From NCBI RefSeq assembly GCF_013426205.1, contig NC_089424.1, forward strand, positions 62,001-126,000: a stretch of DNA of 64,000 nucleotides, in the 5' to 3' direction. Within the stretch, counting starts at the first letter, position 1. Each line of letters opens with the position of its first letter. The notes below the pieces were generated by a model. That model made no database searches, had not been told where the DNA came from, and saw only the letters and a program-made list of their open reading frames with translations. Positions 24,170 through 35,363 of the stretch are shown piece by piece. This stretch comes from Metarhizium brunneum. Taxonomy: Eukaryota; Ascomycota; Sordariomycetes; Hypocreales; Clavicipitaceae. A program made the position numbers and the translations under genes.

Positions 24170-25961
24170 ATGGGCCACTTCCCCTGGCTTCGTGCCGTGC
24201 TCGGCGCGGCGGTTGTGAGTTTGGCCGTGGCCTCGAACGATGGTATTGACGGCACCAGCGCCGACTATCTGATTATAGGCGGCGGTCCTGCAGGCCTGGT
24301 ACTCGCAGAAAAACTCTCTCGAAACCCCCGAAAGCACATTGTCCTCCTCGAAGCTGGGCCAGACAGCATAAACGATTCATTGGTCAATAGTAGGTGCTGC
24401 TACTTCCACCAGACACTGTTCGCCCACGCACTCCCTAACCGTCAATCTTCTAGCACCGGCTCACTATCCCCTCATCAAGGAGCAGCATTGGAACTTCACA
24501 ACTGAACCCGACTCTAATTTGGGAGGACATGCGCCTGGTATTGCACAAGGTCGAACACTCGGAGGTGGCTCCGCGGTGAACGGCATGGCCTACTGCAGAG
24601 GAGCGTCGTCAGTGTTCGATGAATGGGCACAGCTTTCTGGCAATCCGGGGCTGGCCTGGAAGTCAATGTTGCAGGAGTTCAGAGAGGTGAGCCACTACCA
24701 AGACCCTCCCCACGCCGAGTACGAACAATATGTGAACATCTCGGGGTACGGGAATGGCCCGCTGGAAGTGAGTCGTTCAAGCGGTTTGACCGGCTTCGAA
24801 TTCCCCTTTAAAGAAGCCATCCAGGGCCAACTCGGCCTTCACGAGGCCGACCTGACGGATGGGACTGGCATCGGCATTGACATGGGGGTTGCCACCATCT
24901 TTGCCAAGAACCGCACTAGATCATACCCTCGAAACACGTTTGGGCTCATTGCTGAGAGAAGGCAAAATGTGCGAATTATACATGACGCCTGGGTGTCCAA
25001 GGTCGACTTCAAGGGCCAAACTGCGGTTGGCGCAACATACCGTTTCAACGGAAAAGATGTCAAGATTAAAGCCAGGGAGGTTATAGTCAGCGGCGGGGCC
25101 ATCAACACTCCCAAACTCCTTATGCTTTCTGGAGTCGGACCAAAAGATGTGCTCTCAAAATGGGGCATTCCCGTTGTCGCCGAGAGCCCCGAGGTGGGCG
25201 CGAACCTCAGAGACCACCCGGTTTCTATTGTGGAACTTCGCGTCACGCCAGAAGTACTCACACTCTGGCAATGGGCGTTTAACGAGACCGAGGCAGATAT
25301 AGCAAAAAAACAGTATGCTGCCAACGCTTCGGGCCCATTGGGGTGGAACAACGGACTCGTTTTTGCCACATTTCGTGTTCCCGACTCAGTCTGGGATGGC
25401 ATGGACGGCTCGCATTTCCGCTCCTTGCCGCAGGATCGGCCACACGTCATGATAGAGTTCAGCACTGTGCCGTTTATACCTTCGCCAAATGCGAGCACAA
25501 TCACGGCCTGGGCGAGCCTCGTGCAGCCAGAGGCGTCTGGCCGGGTGAGCCTCAGGTCGGGAAACTACCAGGACGACCCGCTGATATACACCAACTACTA
25601 CGGCTCCGTCGCCGATAAAGCGGCCATCTTGTGGACATACAAGAAGCTTCGCGAGATATTGCATCGCCCGGAAGTAAGTCCGCTCATTGAATCGGAGCAT
25701 TACCCAGGACCGGGTGTGACTACAGACGAAGCTATATGGGCGGCAATGGGGAATCAGACATACTCGTTCCGCCATCCCGTGGGTACTGTTGCCATTGGAA
25801 AGGTGCTGGATAGAAACTGGAGAGTCAAGGGCCTGAAAGGTATCAGAGTCGTTGACTCGAGCACATTTCCCTATCCGACGACTTGCCACCCCCAAGCGGT
25901 GGTGTATGCACTGGCAAGCAGGGCGGCGAAAGATATCCTTGAGGCCGATTGCAAGAGGTAG
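24170..25961 (+). CDS. GMC (glucose-methanol-choline) oxidoreductase, secreted
   Basis: Exons 24170-24389 and 24454-25961 join in phase to give 575 residues, normal for the family. I took the ATG at 24170; the in-frame GTG at 24158 is less likely. A signal peptide ([16 protein letters not shown]) precedes the FAD-binding [17 protein letters not shown] and the adenine-contacting [19 protein letters not shown] and [18 protein letters not shown] match GMC signatures 1 and 2. C-terminal RHPVGT and CHPQ carry the usual catalytic His pair. It is a flavin-dependent alcohol or aryl-alcohol oxidase by family. Its place beside the laccase suggests paired extracellular oxidation (for instance peroxide or quinone chemistry). 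The link to the PKS pathway is inferred from position. Confidence 0.92.
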
Positions 25962-27811
25962 TGTCCATATTTTATGCTCGTGGTACCTCGGTGGAAAAAA
26001 TATGTGTGCCAACAAGTACATCATCTTACCAGCAATTCTCATGTGCAGCCGTAGTATACACAGACAGTACATACAACAAGATAAGCGTATCTCGATAATA
26101 CTGATTCCTTGAAACATCTGGGAACCCAGATTGACCCCCCTCCTCCCCCATGAGATTTTCAACGATAGTATCTTGTTCTCCTAAAGGCAATTTGGCGCCA
26201 AAGACGCCCCTTCCCGCCACAGACATTGTACTTTATAGCTGAAAGGCAAGGGTAGAGCGATACCTTTGCCTTGATTTAGTAGAGTCAAATCAATCTAATC
26301 CCCCTCCACCGTCGGACCGAACAAGCGCGACGCAGTGATTTACTCCGAATACCATGATGCAGTGCAAGACCAGAGAAACAGCCAGCCAATCAGGTACTTG
26401 CGGAATGATTGAAGACTCTACGAGGGTGGAATAAGCACGGCATAATATTCCTTAGCGTCCAAGCTGGGTATTTCACAGCCGCAATATAGTGGCAATGCTT
26501 ATCTATTGTCGTCTGTTGTCAATACTGGCCCAGAAACAAGAAAGCCGGCGCTGCGTATGACCAACATGTAAAGATTGTCGCTGAAGCGGTTTAAATCACT
26601 GCCACCGTTGTACAACACACAGGAGGCGGTAGGAAGCATATCGCGGAGTGTCACATGCATAAAATTATAAACCGAGACTGACGGCTGCGACTAGCAGCAC
26701 ATAGTCTTGCATGTGCCTGCAGAAACAGAACACTGGGTGTTTTTTTCTCTTCTTTCTTCTGCAGCGACGTTCCGAGTTATTACCTGGAGCAGGGGTTATT
26801 CCCTGTGCTCATGCTTGAACAGTCAGTACAAAGTATCAAGGTTATACTTTGAGCAAAATGACTCAAGTCCCACCATCCGACCCCAAGATTGGACGAGCCG
26901 CAAAGTTGCAACGATTCAAACCAGTTGCAACGAGAGCAAGACGTCTCGTTGGTGGAATGAACTCTGCTCAGAACTAGCCCTTCAACTTGCAACTCAGCCG
27001 CGGAGGTAAACTTCAGTCAGGCATGTCCGTGCAGTCAGCCCTTGCCTACATTCCCATCAAAATTGCCATGGACAACTGCGGGGGTTACATCGTGAAATGC
27101 CAAGAGTAAGCAAATTGTGGATCGCGAAAACGCACATAAGTAGTCCATCGGCTATCAAGTCGGCAAAACCTATTGATACAAAATAGCAAGATAAAGTTGG
27201 ACTTTAGCGTATATCCCTGAAACCAACTAACTCCTAGTCGAGATTGGGCGCCCGCTGCTATAGCTACATGTGCATGCTTCCGTACTTGGAGCATCTTCAA
27301 ATCTCGAAATGCGTCCATGGCGAAACCATCATCATGCATCAGCCGTGAGCACCCCAGCAACCATCTCGGGCGACACTAGGGAGGCACCCCTGCATTTTTC
27401 CAGCGATTCCACCAAGGCAACAAAGTTTACACGCACCGCAGGCAATGTTTTTGACTTGATCCGCGGTTCGGCCCAGTCGACTTCCGTGCCCAATTATATC
27501 AGAGAGATTACCAAATGTTTTCGCCCCCTACCGGGATCCTCCTACATGTTAAACCCGGTTATGCGGATTAGAGTTATCAACTTATTAGAAGGGTGTAAAG
27601 TAGCCGACGGATGATGAGTGCTATTGTAAACATGAATCGCGGGGCGATGGTTCATCTTTAGATGCGTCGAGTTTAATTGTATCCGAATCGTCTACCAGAC
27701 TACTTTGCTAGCCTGTTGCTCTTAACCCCTGTCTCGTTAGTCTTTCGCCTTGACCTTATACTTCAATTATGGTCAATAATCAGTCATTTGAGATGTACAT
27801 GATTGTGGGTA
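25962..27811. other. Intergenic, no gene recognised
   Basis: About 1.85 kb between the 3' end of the GMC gene and the 3' end of the AflR-like gene. Frames present are short or antisense to the GMC gene; no domain or splice structure was recognised. Confidence 0.5.
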
Positions 27812-29182
27812 CTATGAATGCCGTAAAATATCTACAACACAAGATGATACAGCCCGCACTCGTCTGCGAAGATCCACCTCTAGTTGATCAAGAAGAGCAG
27901 CAGAAAAGGGCAGTGTCGCACCGTCGCCACCTGGTGCCTCTCGCCTGTCCCTCGGAAGTGAATTGTTGGATGCCACGTCCAGTGCCCCGTGGTGATTCCG
28001 AGCCTTGAGCCGCTGCGATATGGTGTTGATGAGCCCCTGCACTCGATAGAGTTTGCCGAGAACAGACTGCGCCGCCAGCCTGCTCTGGTGGTTGCCGTCA
28101 TCGAGACCGCCCGCCTTGCTGATGCTGTCCGCCGGGTCGGCTCTCCCGGGTGGTTGTCGGGCCGCGTTCTCGTACCAGGCCAGCGCCTTGAACACAATAA
28201 GCGACATGAGGGCGAGTAGATAGCCGTCCTGGGCGCAGGAACATTGCAGCATGGTGTCGATGGACTCGATGGCATGCTCACTGTCCGCAAAGGAGCCGTT
28301 GAGGGGGCATGGCGAGGGTCGACCGCTGCTGGAAGCTCCTGCTTGGCCTTCGGTCGGAGAACTGGAGCCAGAAGCCGCAGTGGTAGAAGTCTGGAAAAGT
28401 TGGCTCAAGAGCGCGAGCGTTTGATTGAGGCAGTTGCACGAGGACCCTTCAAGCGTCGCCTTCAACTCTTGTTGTCCTTGTTGCTGCTGCCAACTTGCCG
28501 CTGACTGCGGCATAGAGAGCGAAGCCTGCGGCCCAAGGTGGTTGGGGGATACTTGTAATGCGTCATCAAGAAGCGAAGTCGACTTGTCGGGCACCTCGGT
28601 CCAGAGAGTTGTCGGATCGAGCGAGTAACTCAGGTCCCACGATCCGAGGTAGTCCTCTGGGTGACTGCAGGCGTCCGGCCCTCCAGAGACGCATATATCT
28701 ATAGGCGAAGCAAAGCAGTCGTCGAAATTCATGTCCGTGGCGGCGGGGGTTGGCGCGCTCAAGAGTGGCGTTTCGGCCGAGGCAATGGGACTTGGTATAG
28801 AATCAGCATAGTTGCCATGATACTGATCCAGGAATACTTGAATTGTGCCTGATGCCGGAGTGGTGCCTTTGGACGGCTGCATCAAGGTTGGCGACGGCGT
28901 GGGAAGAGACGGCACCGTGCTTGGCCGAGTTGTCGACTTTCTCGCATGTTTTCTCCCGGCCCGTCGTGTAGCAAAATACTCGCATACCTTGCCTCGCTTG
29001 GCGCACCGTGAACACGTCGGTTTCTCCTTGGAACATCGGAGCTTCGATGAGGCACAAGCGTGACAGCTATCTCTGAGTTTGACTGCCATTGCTATAGTCG
29101 TTGTCGTCATTGTCGACGTTGCCGCGGTGGAGGAAACGATATTGCTCGATCCTCCTGCTCGGGACGACTGCAACGTCGCCAT
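27812..29182 (-). CDS. AflR-like Zn2Cys6 transcription factor
   Basis: Single exon, 456 residues from the ATG at 29182 (the further upstream in-frame TTG is not needed). The zinc cluster has Cys at 40, 43, 50, 57, 60 and 67 (C-x2-C-x6-C-x6-C-x2-C-x6-C), followed by a basic linker (RRAGRKHARKS) and a Pro/Ser/Thr-rich region. The C-terminal half (LLALMSLIVFKALAWYENAA, LYRVQGLINTISQRL) matches the AflR regulatory domain. AflR-type factors bind TCGN5CGA, and exact copies of one such palindrome stand before several genes of this cluster. Divergent from the AflS-like gene at 30621, as in aflatoxin and monodictyphenone clusters. Predicted nuclear activator of the PKS cluster. Confidence 0.92.
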   Translation of the reverse strand: MATLQSSRAGGSSNIVSSTAATSTMTTTTIAMAVKLRDSCHACASSKLRCSKEKPTCSRCAKRGKVCEYFATRRAGRKHARKSTTRPSTVPSLPTPSPTLMQPSKGTTPASGTIQVFLDQYHGNYADSIPSPIASAETPLLSAPTPAATDMNFDDCFASPIDICVSGGPDACSHPEDYLGSWDLSYSLDPTTLWTEVPDKSTSLLDDALQVSPNHLGPQASLSMPQSAASWQQQQGQQELKATLEGSSCNCLNQTLALLSQLFQTSTTAASGSSSPTEGQAGASSSGRPSPCPLNGSFADSEHAIESIDTMLQCSCAQDGYLLALMSLIVFKALAWYENAARQPPGRADPADSISKAGGLDDGNHQSRLAAQSVLGKLYRVQGLINTISQRLKARNHHGALDVASNNSLPRDRREAPGGDGATLPFSAALLDQLEVDLRRRVRAVSSCVVDILRHS

Positions 29183-30620
29183 GTGGGAAGTATGCAGATT
29201 TGACAAGGATGGAGTAGAAAGTTAAAGAAGGTAGAAGAGCTGCACCGCGCGGTGTGACGTGAGCTTAGTCCTCCACGCTTGATAATAGTAGATATATTTG
29301 CATTGCACCTTGTTTGGCTGACACGAACTGACCCAACGACATGGCCATTCTTGTCACGCCTGCAGCGCCGCACACAGACTTGGAAGCCTGCATGCCCGGA
29401 TACGAATCCATCGGTATATCCCATCGCCTCCGTGTCATCAAGAGCGACAGCATGCACCCGTTCTCCCGTTCTCATTCGTCCCAACCGGCGAGACATTATG
29501 GCAGAGCGGGGAAACGGGGGCGCAACGGCGGACCAGGACATGTCCAGATACCCCAACCTTATCGCCCGGAAACGCAGGACGGCGCAATCCATATCCGTGC
29601 TGACCTTGCAGTTCCTGAATCTATTGTGGCGTCCGCCTGGTGTTGCTAGCGCAGCCTCGTTTCCCCGGCCCTTACGCACGTCGAGCCCGATAGGAACAAG
29701 ACCGGGCTCTTGAATGTTGGTTCGTCGACTCTGCGCCACACCCGCGTTGCCTTTGGAAAAGAACTATGTGGCAACATCATTGAATGTACCTCACTCACAA
29801 GCGACGGATACGACACAAGCGTGGGGCGCCGTACCAAAGTGAAGGCATCTGATCCGCCCGGTTGCTACCGAGTGTGGTGAGCGCCGTCGAGTCAAGCAAC
29901 AAGGGTTTGGAAATCGATCGAGCCCCGTCGGCCTGGGTGGAATGAATCTGACGGCTTGCGTCATTGTCGAGCCTTTTTGGCTCTGGATGGTGGTGATAGA
30001 TGTGATGATGCTCGCAGTTGCGGCGGAACCATATGTACGTGATGGTTGACTGAGCCTCACATGAAATGGGAATGCATATGAGAGCACAAGATCCATGACG
30101 GGGGGCTTTCAGGATGGCGCTTGCCGTTGTCAGCCGCTCAGGGATGTGGCCGGGATCTAGAAGCCTGCTCAACCCTCGATATCTCCTCCTGCCCTGTTTC
30201 TGGAAGCACATGCGCTGAAGGTCGGTTCAACGGAACATTGGAGCAAGACTGTCAGGGAAGCCTCTGAGAGTAATAGCCCGACTCTGCGGATTAGTCCACC
30301 AACGAGCATCAAGAGCGAATGCCTTGTGTCTGCGTAGTGAGGTTATACCATACCAGGATAGAAAGCCACACTCCGAGAATTATGTAAGTACGGCCCAAAT
30401 CTTAACGCCGTCGAACAAGGGGATGCTTTGTTGCCTTGATGCAAAACTTTACGACGGTGTCTTGTAGGATGGTGCGGGTTTCAGTGCCACGATCCCAACG
30501 AGCTTGAGCCATATTCACTTTCAAAGTTCGACACCGTCAAGCTGCGGGCAACTCCTGAGACTCACATGCTTTAGCTTAGGCTTCAACTGAATAGCAGTAT
30601 CGTCATGCTGCCTAGCTGCC
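29183..30620. promoter_or_regulatory. Divergent promoter between AflR-like and AflS-like genes
   Basis: A 1.4-kb region between two regulators read outwards. Several open frames overlap on both strands without recognisable motifs. I found no exact copy of the 11-bp palindrome here, so autoregulation is not supported by this motif. Confidence 0.5.
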
Positions 30621-32128
30621 ATGGACAGTATCGCCAACCTCGTTTCCTGCGCCGCTGCCACCACAGCCGATGTCGAAGCTCTTGTCGCCATGTGTCGAGT
30701 GCAGTGCCCAAGTGAGGCGGACGAGTCAATCAAGATCCATGCAATCCTTCAAGATGGGCCGGCCGAATTACAAAGGCTCAAAAAGTCCATGATGGCTAAT
30801 GTTACAAATCTTCAACAACTCATCATGGAGCCGTCGGAGCTGCTACAACAGCTCGCCTGTCAGGTATGCTTTGCCCCAGCCGCTCAATGCTAAACTCCTG
30901 CTCTCCCCCATTAGACTGCACAGGTGTTGAGAACGTCAACTAAAGAATGCCTCATCAAGTCCCAATTATTGGCTTGCCTGCACTGGCTGGGGGATTTTCA
31001 AGTCTTGGCTTGTATCCCCCTTCGTCACAGCGTGCCGATCAAAGATATCTCCGACTTGGCAGGCGTGCCGGAAGCTCAACTCTGTCGAATAGCGCGTATG
31101 ACAATGGCCTTTGGGTTTTTATGCGAGCCGCAACCAGGACGTCTATCGCATAATGCCTTGTCTGCCGCCTTTGTCACCAATCCTTCTCTGCTCGACGCCG
31201 TCATGTTTCTTGCTGGCACAGCGACTCCGTCCGCGTTGAAAATGGCTGTCAATACCCAGCGGCTCAACTACTCCAGCACTCCGCAGGCGACTGCGTATAA
31301 CCTTGCTAGCAATCACGCGAGCTCATTTAGCGCCGAGTGCGAACAACGACCGCAGCTGAGGCGACAATGGTCTGCTTTCCGGCGCTACGGAACCGGCGAT
31401 GTGGACGATGACCTGGTGGAAATTCTTCAGTCACTGCAATGTGCCAACCAATTTGTTGGTAAACCATGTACCGTTGTGGAGGTGAGCGTCCGCCTTTCAT
31501 CGGGCCATACAGCATATCTGTCCCTTGGCTGACGTCGAATACGCCTTCTCAGATTGGGGCCGAGTCAACGACGCAAGCAATGGCTCTGGCAAGTCATTAT
31601 CCTTGCCTGAAGATTATAGTGCAGATGGGCGATTTGGAAGCTCAATGGCAAAATTCCGGGGGGAAGAACATATCCTACGAGTCTATGCTAGACCAACCGG
31701 GGTGTATAGTAGACGGACGAGTGACTACTCAGCGTCGCCCTATGGGTACCACACAGACCATTCGTGATGCCAGAGTGTATATCCTTCATCTCACTTCATG
31801 CACAGGTGTTACAGAGGGTGTTCAGGCCGAGCTGAAACAACTGGTGGAAGTCTTGAAAAATAACAAGCCCGGGAGAATCGTTCTTACGTCGGGGTTACTC
31901 CCCGAACTTGGAACAATACGCCGTAGCGTAGAGGCCCTCGCTCGGCTAAGGGACTTGACAATGTTTCAACTCGCGAATCAAAGGGAGTTGGAGATGGCTG
32001 AGATGATGGGCATTCTGAATAGTATGGGGGATAACACCGGCCGTCTAATCGTGGAAAATAAGTACTGCTCGCCTACCAGTGGAGCCTCTGCTCTGGAGAT
32101 TCGGTATCATGAATATGTCACTGGATAG
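30621..32128 (+). CDS. AflS/AflJ-like cluster co-activator (methyltransferase-like fold)
   Basis: Exons 30621-30863, 30915-31481 and 31553-32128 are all in phase and give 461 residues. It resembles the AflS (AflJ) proteins, which have an O-methyltransferase-like fold with a winged-helix part (QLLACLHWLGDFQVLACIPL, KDISDLAGVPEAQLCRIARM) but assist AflR instead of methylating. The SAM-site region is weak (VVEIGAESTTQAMALASHYPCLKIIVQ has no classic DxGxGxG motif), which supports a non-catalytic role. It is the divergent partner of the AflR-like gene. A real O-methyltransferase activity cannot be fully excluded. Confidence 0.82.
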
Positions 32129-32354
32129 GTTGGTAGATTTGATGAAGAGTGAGCAATGGGTGAAGTCCCCCTTGGGCCATACAAGTAGCAAAGTAGCAGC
32201 TTAGGGACCCGGTTGTAGAAGTATTCTCTCCAATGTAATATTCACGCGCCTAACAATGGAATCATTTGACACATATATAGCAAGTGTGATTTACGCATCG
32301 AGCCAACAGCATGCAGCTTGACGGTTCTGGGGCTGTGGCCGTATAGCCCGAGAA

Positions 32355-32365
32355 TCGGACTCCGA
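32355..32365. promoter_or_regulatory. AflR-type palindrome TCGGACTCCGA
   Basis: Exact copy of the 11-mer also found at 17298 and 44303 (and inverted at 19476). It lies 210 bp upstream of the AMP-dependent ligase start. Confidence 0.7.
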
Positions 32366-32574
32366 TCAGCAGCCCTTGACCCGAAACAAGCAGACAAGGC
32401 GGCAAGATTCTTCAGAGGAAGCAAAACGGTCAGAACCCAAAAATATTATGTCAGTATTCATTAGTACGGCCTTGGAGATGTTCTTGTGTTCTGAGCTTAG
32501 CTCTGATAGTCTTGTTACAGTTTCGGCAAATCCAACACAAAGTAACTTCATACAACCGAAGCAGGTCAGAGAGC

Positions 32575-34453
32575 ATGGCCGAGATTGACGGCGGCCCCCT
32601 CATCAATACGACATCTTTGCTTGGGCATCTCGAACAAGGCCTGGGGAAAAGCTACAATAAACCAGGAATAATATCAACACACCAGCCTGCAAACCACCTG
32701 TCAGATCTCCTCGCCCTAGCCAAGAGTCACGACGACCAGGAGCGTGAGGATGCATATACCCATACAAAGACGAGTACTATCTATGACGGAGAAAATGGAT
32801 ACAACTACTTGACGCTCACCTATCACCAAATTCACTCCATTGCAAAATGTCTCGCGGCAGGGCTTCTTACCAACGGAGTGCAACCAAAATCCACTATTTT
32901 GATGCTTATACCGAATGGCGCAGAATTCGGCTTGCTTCTATGGACTTCGGTTATGGCAAGATTGACGATTTCATGCGCGGACCCGGACGTCCTTGCTGCC
33001 ACGGGGCCTGATGAGCTGCCACATTTGCTTTGGACCCTTGAACCATCTATAATTGTAGCACAAGACACACGAACCGTGCTCGAGATAGACCGGCTTGTTG
33101 ACGACTTTCCGACTGTGAGGCCTCTCTGCATTCACGTGGATCGTTTAGCCAAGAAGTCAGGCTGGATAACTCTGTCAGAAATCATGGAGCAAGGCAACGG
33201 GCCAGCGATAGATCGAGACGAAATAATCGAGGCTGCTCGTAGCGATGATCCAGAGCGCATTCATTCAGTTCTCTTCACGTCAGGGTCGTCTGGCCGTCCA
33301 AAAGGTTGTCCCATGCGGGTGGGAGGGCAAACTCACTACATGCTTTCGCAATCATGGCTTGTTGATGAAAGGGCCTGCCCACTGGCTCTACAGCAAGCTC
33401 ATCCGTCTCGCGCCATTGCTCATCTGCAGATCCTCCTGACCTGGAGAGCCGGTGGCACGGCCGTCTTGACGGGACGTGGCTTCTGTGTGAGCGACATTGT
33501 CGAAGCAATTCGACGGCTCCCAATCACTTTCGTCGTTCTCTCTCCGCCCATGGTACACGAGATTAGCAAAGAGGTTACGAATGCTTCGTTGAATACAGAC
33601 TCGGTTCAAACAGTGCAAGTTGGCGGTGATGCCGTAACCGCCGGCATCTTGGCCAAATGTGCAACTGCATTTCGAGGCGCAAAGGTTGTCGTAGCTCATG
33701 GCATGACAGAAGGAGGGGGATCATTTCGCTGGCCGTTTGAACATACGCCCATGAGCCAACTTCCACACTTCGGCGGTCTTTGTCCGGTAGGCTTAGTGTC
33801 TCCGGGGTCAGTAGTTCGCATATGGAATACTGCAGAAGCGAGTGTGTGCAAGCGCGGCGAGTCCGGGGCTCTGCACATACGGAGCGGGAGTCAAATACCA
33901 AATTACATGTCTGGCGCCTCTGAGACTTCTTTCTACGAAGATGGGCAAGGCCGCTGGTTTCGCACCGGTGATGTCGCCGTCATGGATCCCAAGGGACTCG
34001 TATATATCCTGGGCAGGGAGAAGGACATGATTAATCGCGACGGCGTGATGATAATGCCAGCGCCACTGCAGAACTGCATAGAAATACTTACCGGAGAGCA
34101 GGTGAGTGCAAATGTGTTCCCATTGACTTCTATTGACCCCTATAGTGAGCCAAGTCGGCTAATTCTTGCAGGCTGTCGCTGTCAGCGTAACGAGTAAATC
34201 CCAGGGCGAGCAACTATTTGCTGTCCTGCGTTCTTTGGCTTCCAATTCTCCGGGAGATATTAATCGACACATTGAAAAAATGCTCGGCAAGCAGTATGTA
34301 CTGGATGGCTTGCTGACTTTGGAACAGTTGGGACTAGCCGCGTTCCCGGTGAATGCTACACATAAGATAATGAAATCGGAGATAAAAACCGCACTGCTAA
34401 AATATCTTCAATCTCACAGGGACTCAAACATGACTGCAGGTACTGTGAACTAG
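32575..34453 (+). CDS. AMP-dependent acyl-CoA synthetase/ligase
   Basis: Exons 32575-34101 and 34172-34453 join in phase, giving 602 residues. Adenylating-enzyme motifs in order: LFTSGSSGRPKG (P-loop), GMTEGGG (A5), WFRTGDVAVMDPKG (A7), YILGREKDMINRDGVMIMP (A8 hinge) and the C-terminal lysine region THKIMKSEIK. It has no carrier domain, so it would make an acyl-AMP or acyl-CoA as a free-standing enzyme. Not a standard member of emodin clusters: it might supply an unusual starter for the PKS SAT domain or activate a carboxylated intermediate. A TCGGACTCCGA site 210 bp upstream supports co-regulation with the PKS. Substrate unknown. Confidence 0.88.
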
Positions 34454-35363
34454 GGGGGGAAGAATTTATTTTCATGGACCATGGACTCATTGAACAGCTG
34501 TGTCAGCAATGGAGTTTTAATATTTTCCCATCCCTGCATAGTCAACCAAGTGGCGTCCTTGGCGAGAGATGTGTTGGGCGTATTTCGCTGATAATGTACT
34601 TTGTAAAAGACCCGCATACTTTCAAGGTAGAGTGATTCATTACGCAGTCTGATTAAAGTACATTTGTCCGAAGTTAGATATTCGTCGTACTGTTTACCAT
34701 GAGACCGCTGAATACTGTGGCAGAGGCTTGTATGGGCTTGGAGCAAAGACGTTCAATTCATTCTAACAAATATCTTTGGCATTTATGGTTCTCGGTCTCT
34801 CCCAACGTCCTTCAACCAAAACAGCCTTCATTATGCAAAGCAAGGTAGGGACCATGTCACAAGCGCCCAATGCTTCAATTGGATCTTGTGCCCTCCATTA
34901 ACTATCACGAGCTTTGGGGACCGTTCGTTCCCTGGTGTTATGATGCCCGTGTAACAAATACCATAGATGTACAAATTTGCTTATGGTAATATATTTATCA
35001 CCACGTCTGAATCAAGTACCTCAGACATCGGCAGCACCAGCATGTGTGCTTCGTAGCTTGGTAGCTATGTCTCGACTCTTGATCACCAATGGAAATCCTT
35101 TTCCTTGTGTCTTGTTCCGACGCCCAATCAGTAGCCATGAAATGTCGGTTCGGGGTATTAAAGCCATGCCAGTCGGAACTTGACATTCCCGCTGCGCCAG
35201 GACCTCCGATAGGCACAGCTACAAGCCCGAGGGACCCTAGCTCACAAAGATGGTATTTATCCAAAAGTATCTTGCCCCGTCTCCCATAATCGCCTTGGGG
35301 TCAACTGTCAACCAAGTCACCATCTTCATTCTGGCGAACCTCGCTACATAGTCAGTCAACAGC
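34454..35363. other. Intergenic, no gene recognised
   Basis: About 0.9 kb upstream of the fusion gene. Only short open frames are present and no copy of the 11-bp palindrome was seen. It presumably holds the promoter of the gene at 35364. Confidence 0.5.

Noticed and set aside
25386..26162. 258-codon minus-strand frame at the GMC 3' end
   Set aside because: Antisense of a well-supported GMC coding region; composition is that of a shadow frame.
29107..29739. 210-codon minus-strand frame upstream of the AflR-like gene
   Set aside because: No recognisable domain, overlaps the AflR 5' end in another frame, and overlaps other open frames on both strands.
30621..32128. AflS-like gene as an active O-methyltransferase
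   Set aside because: The SAM motif is degenerate and it forms a divergent pair with an AflR-like gene, so the co-activator role is more likely; activity is not excluded.
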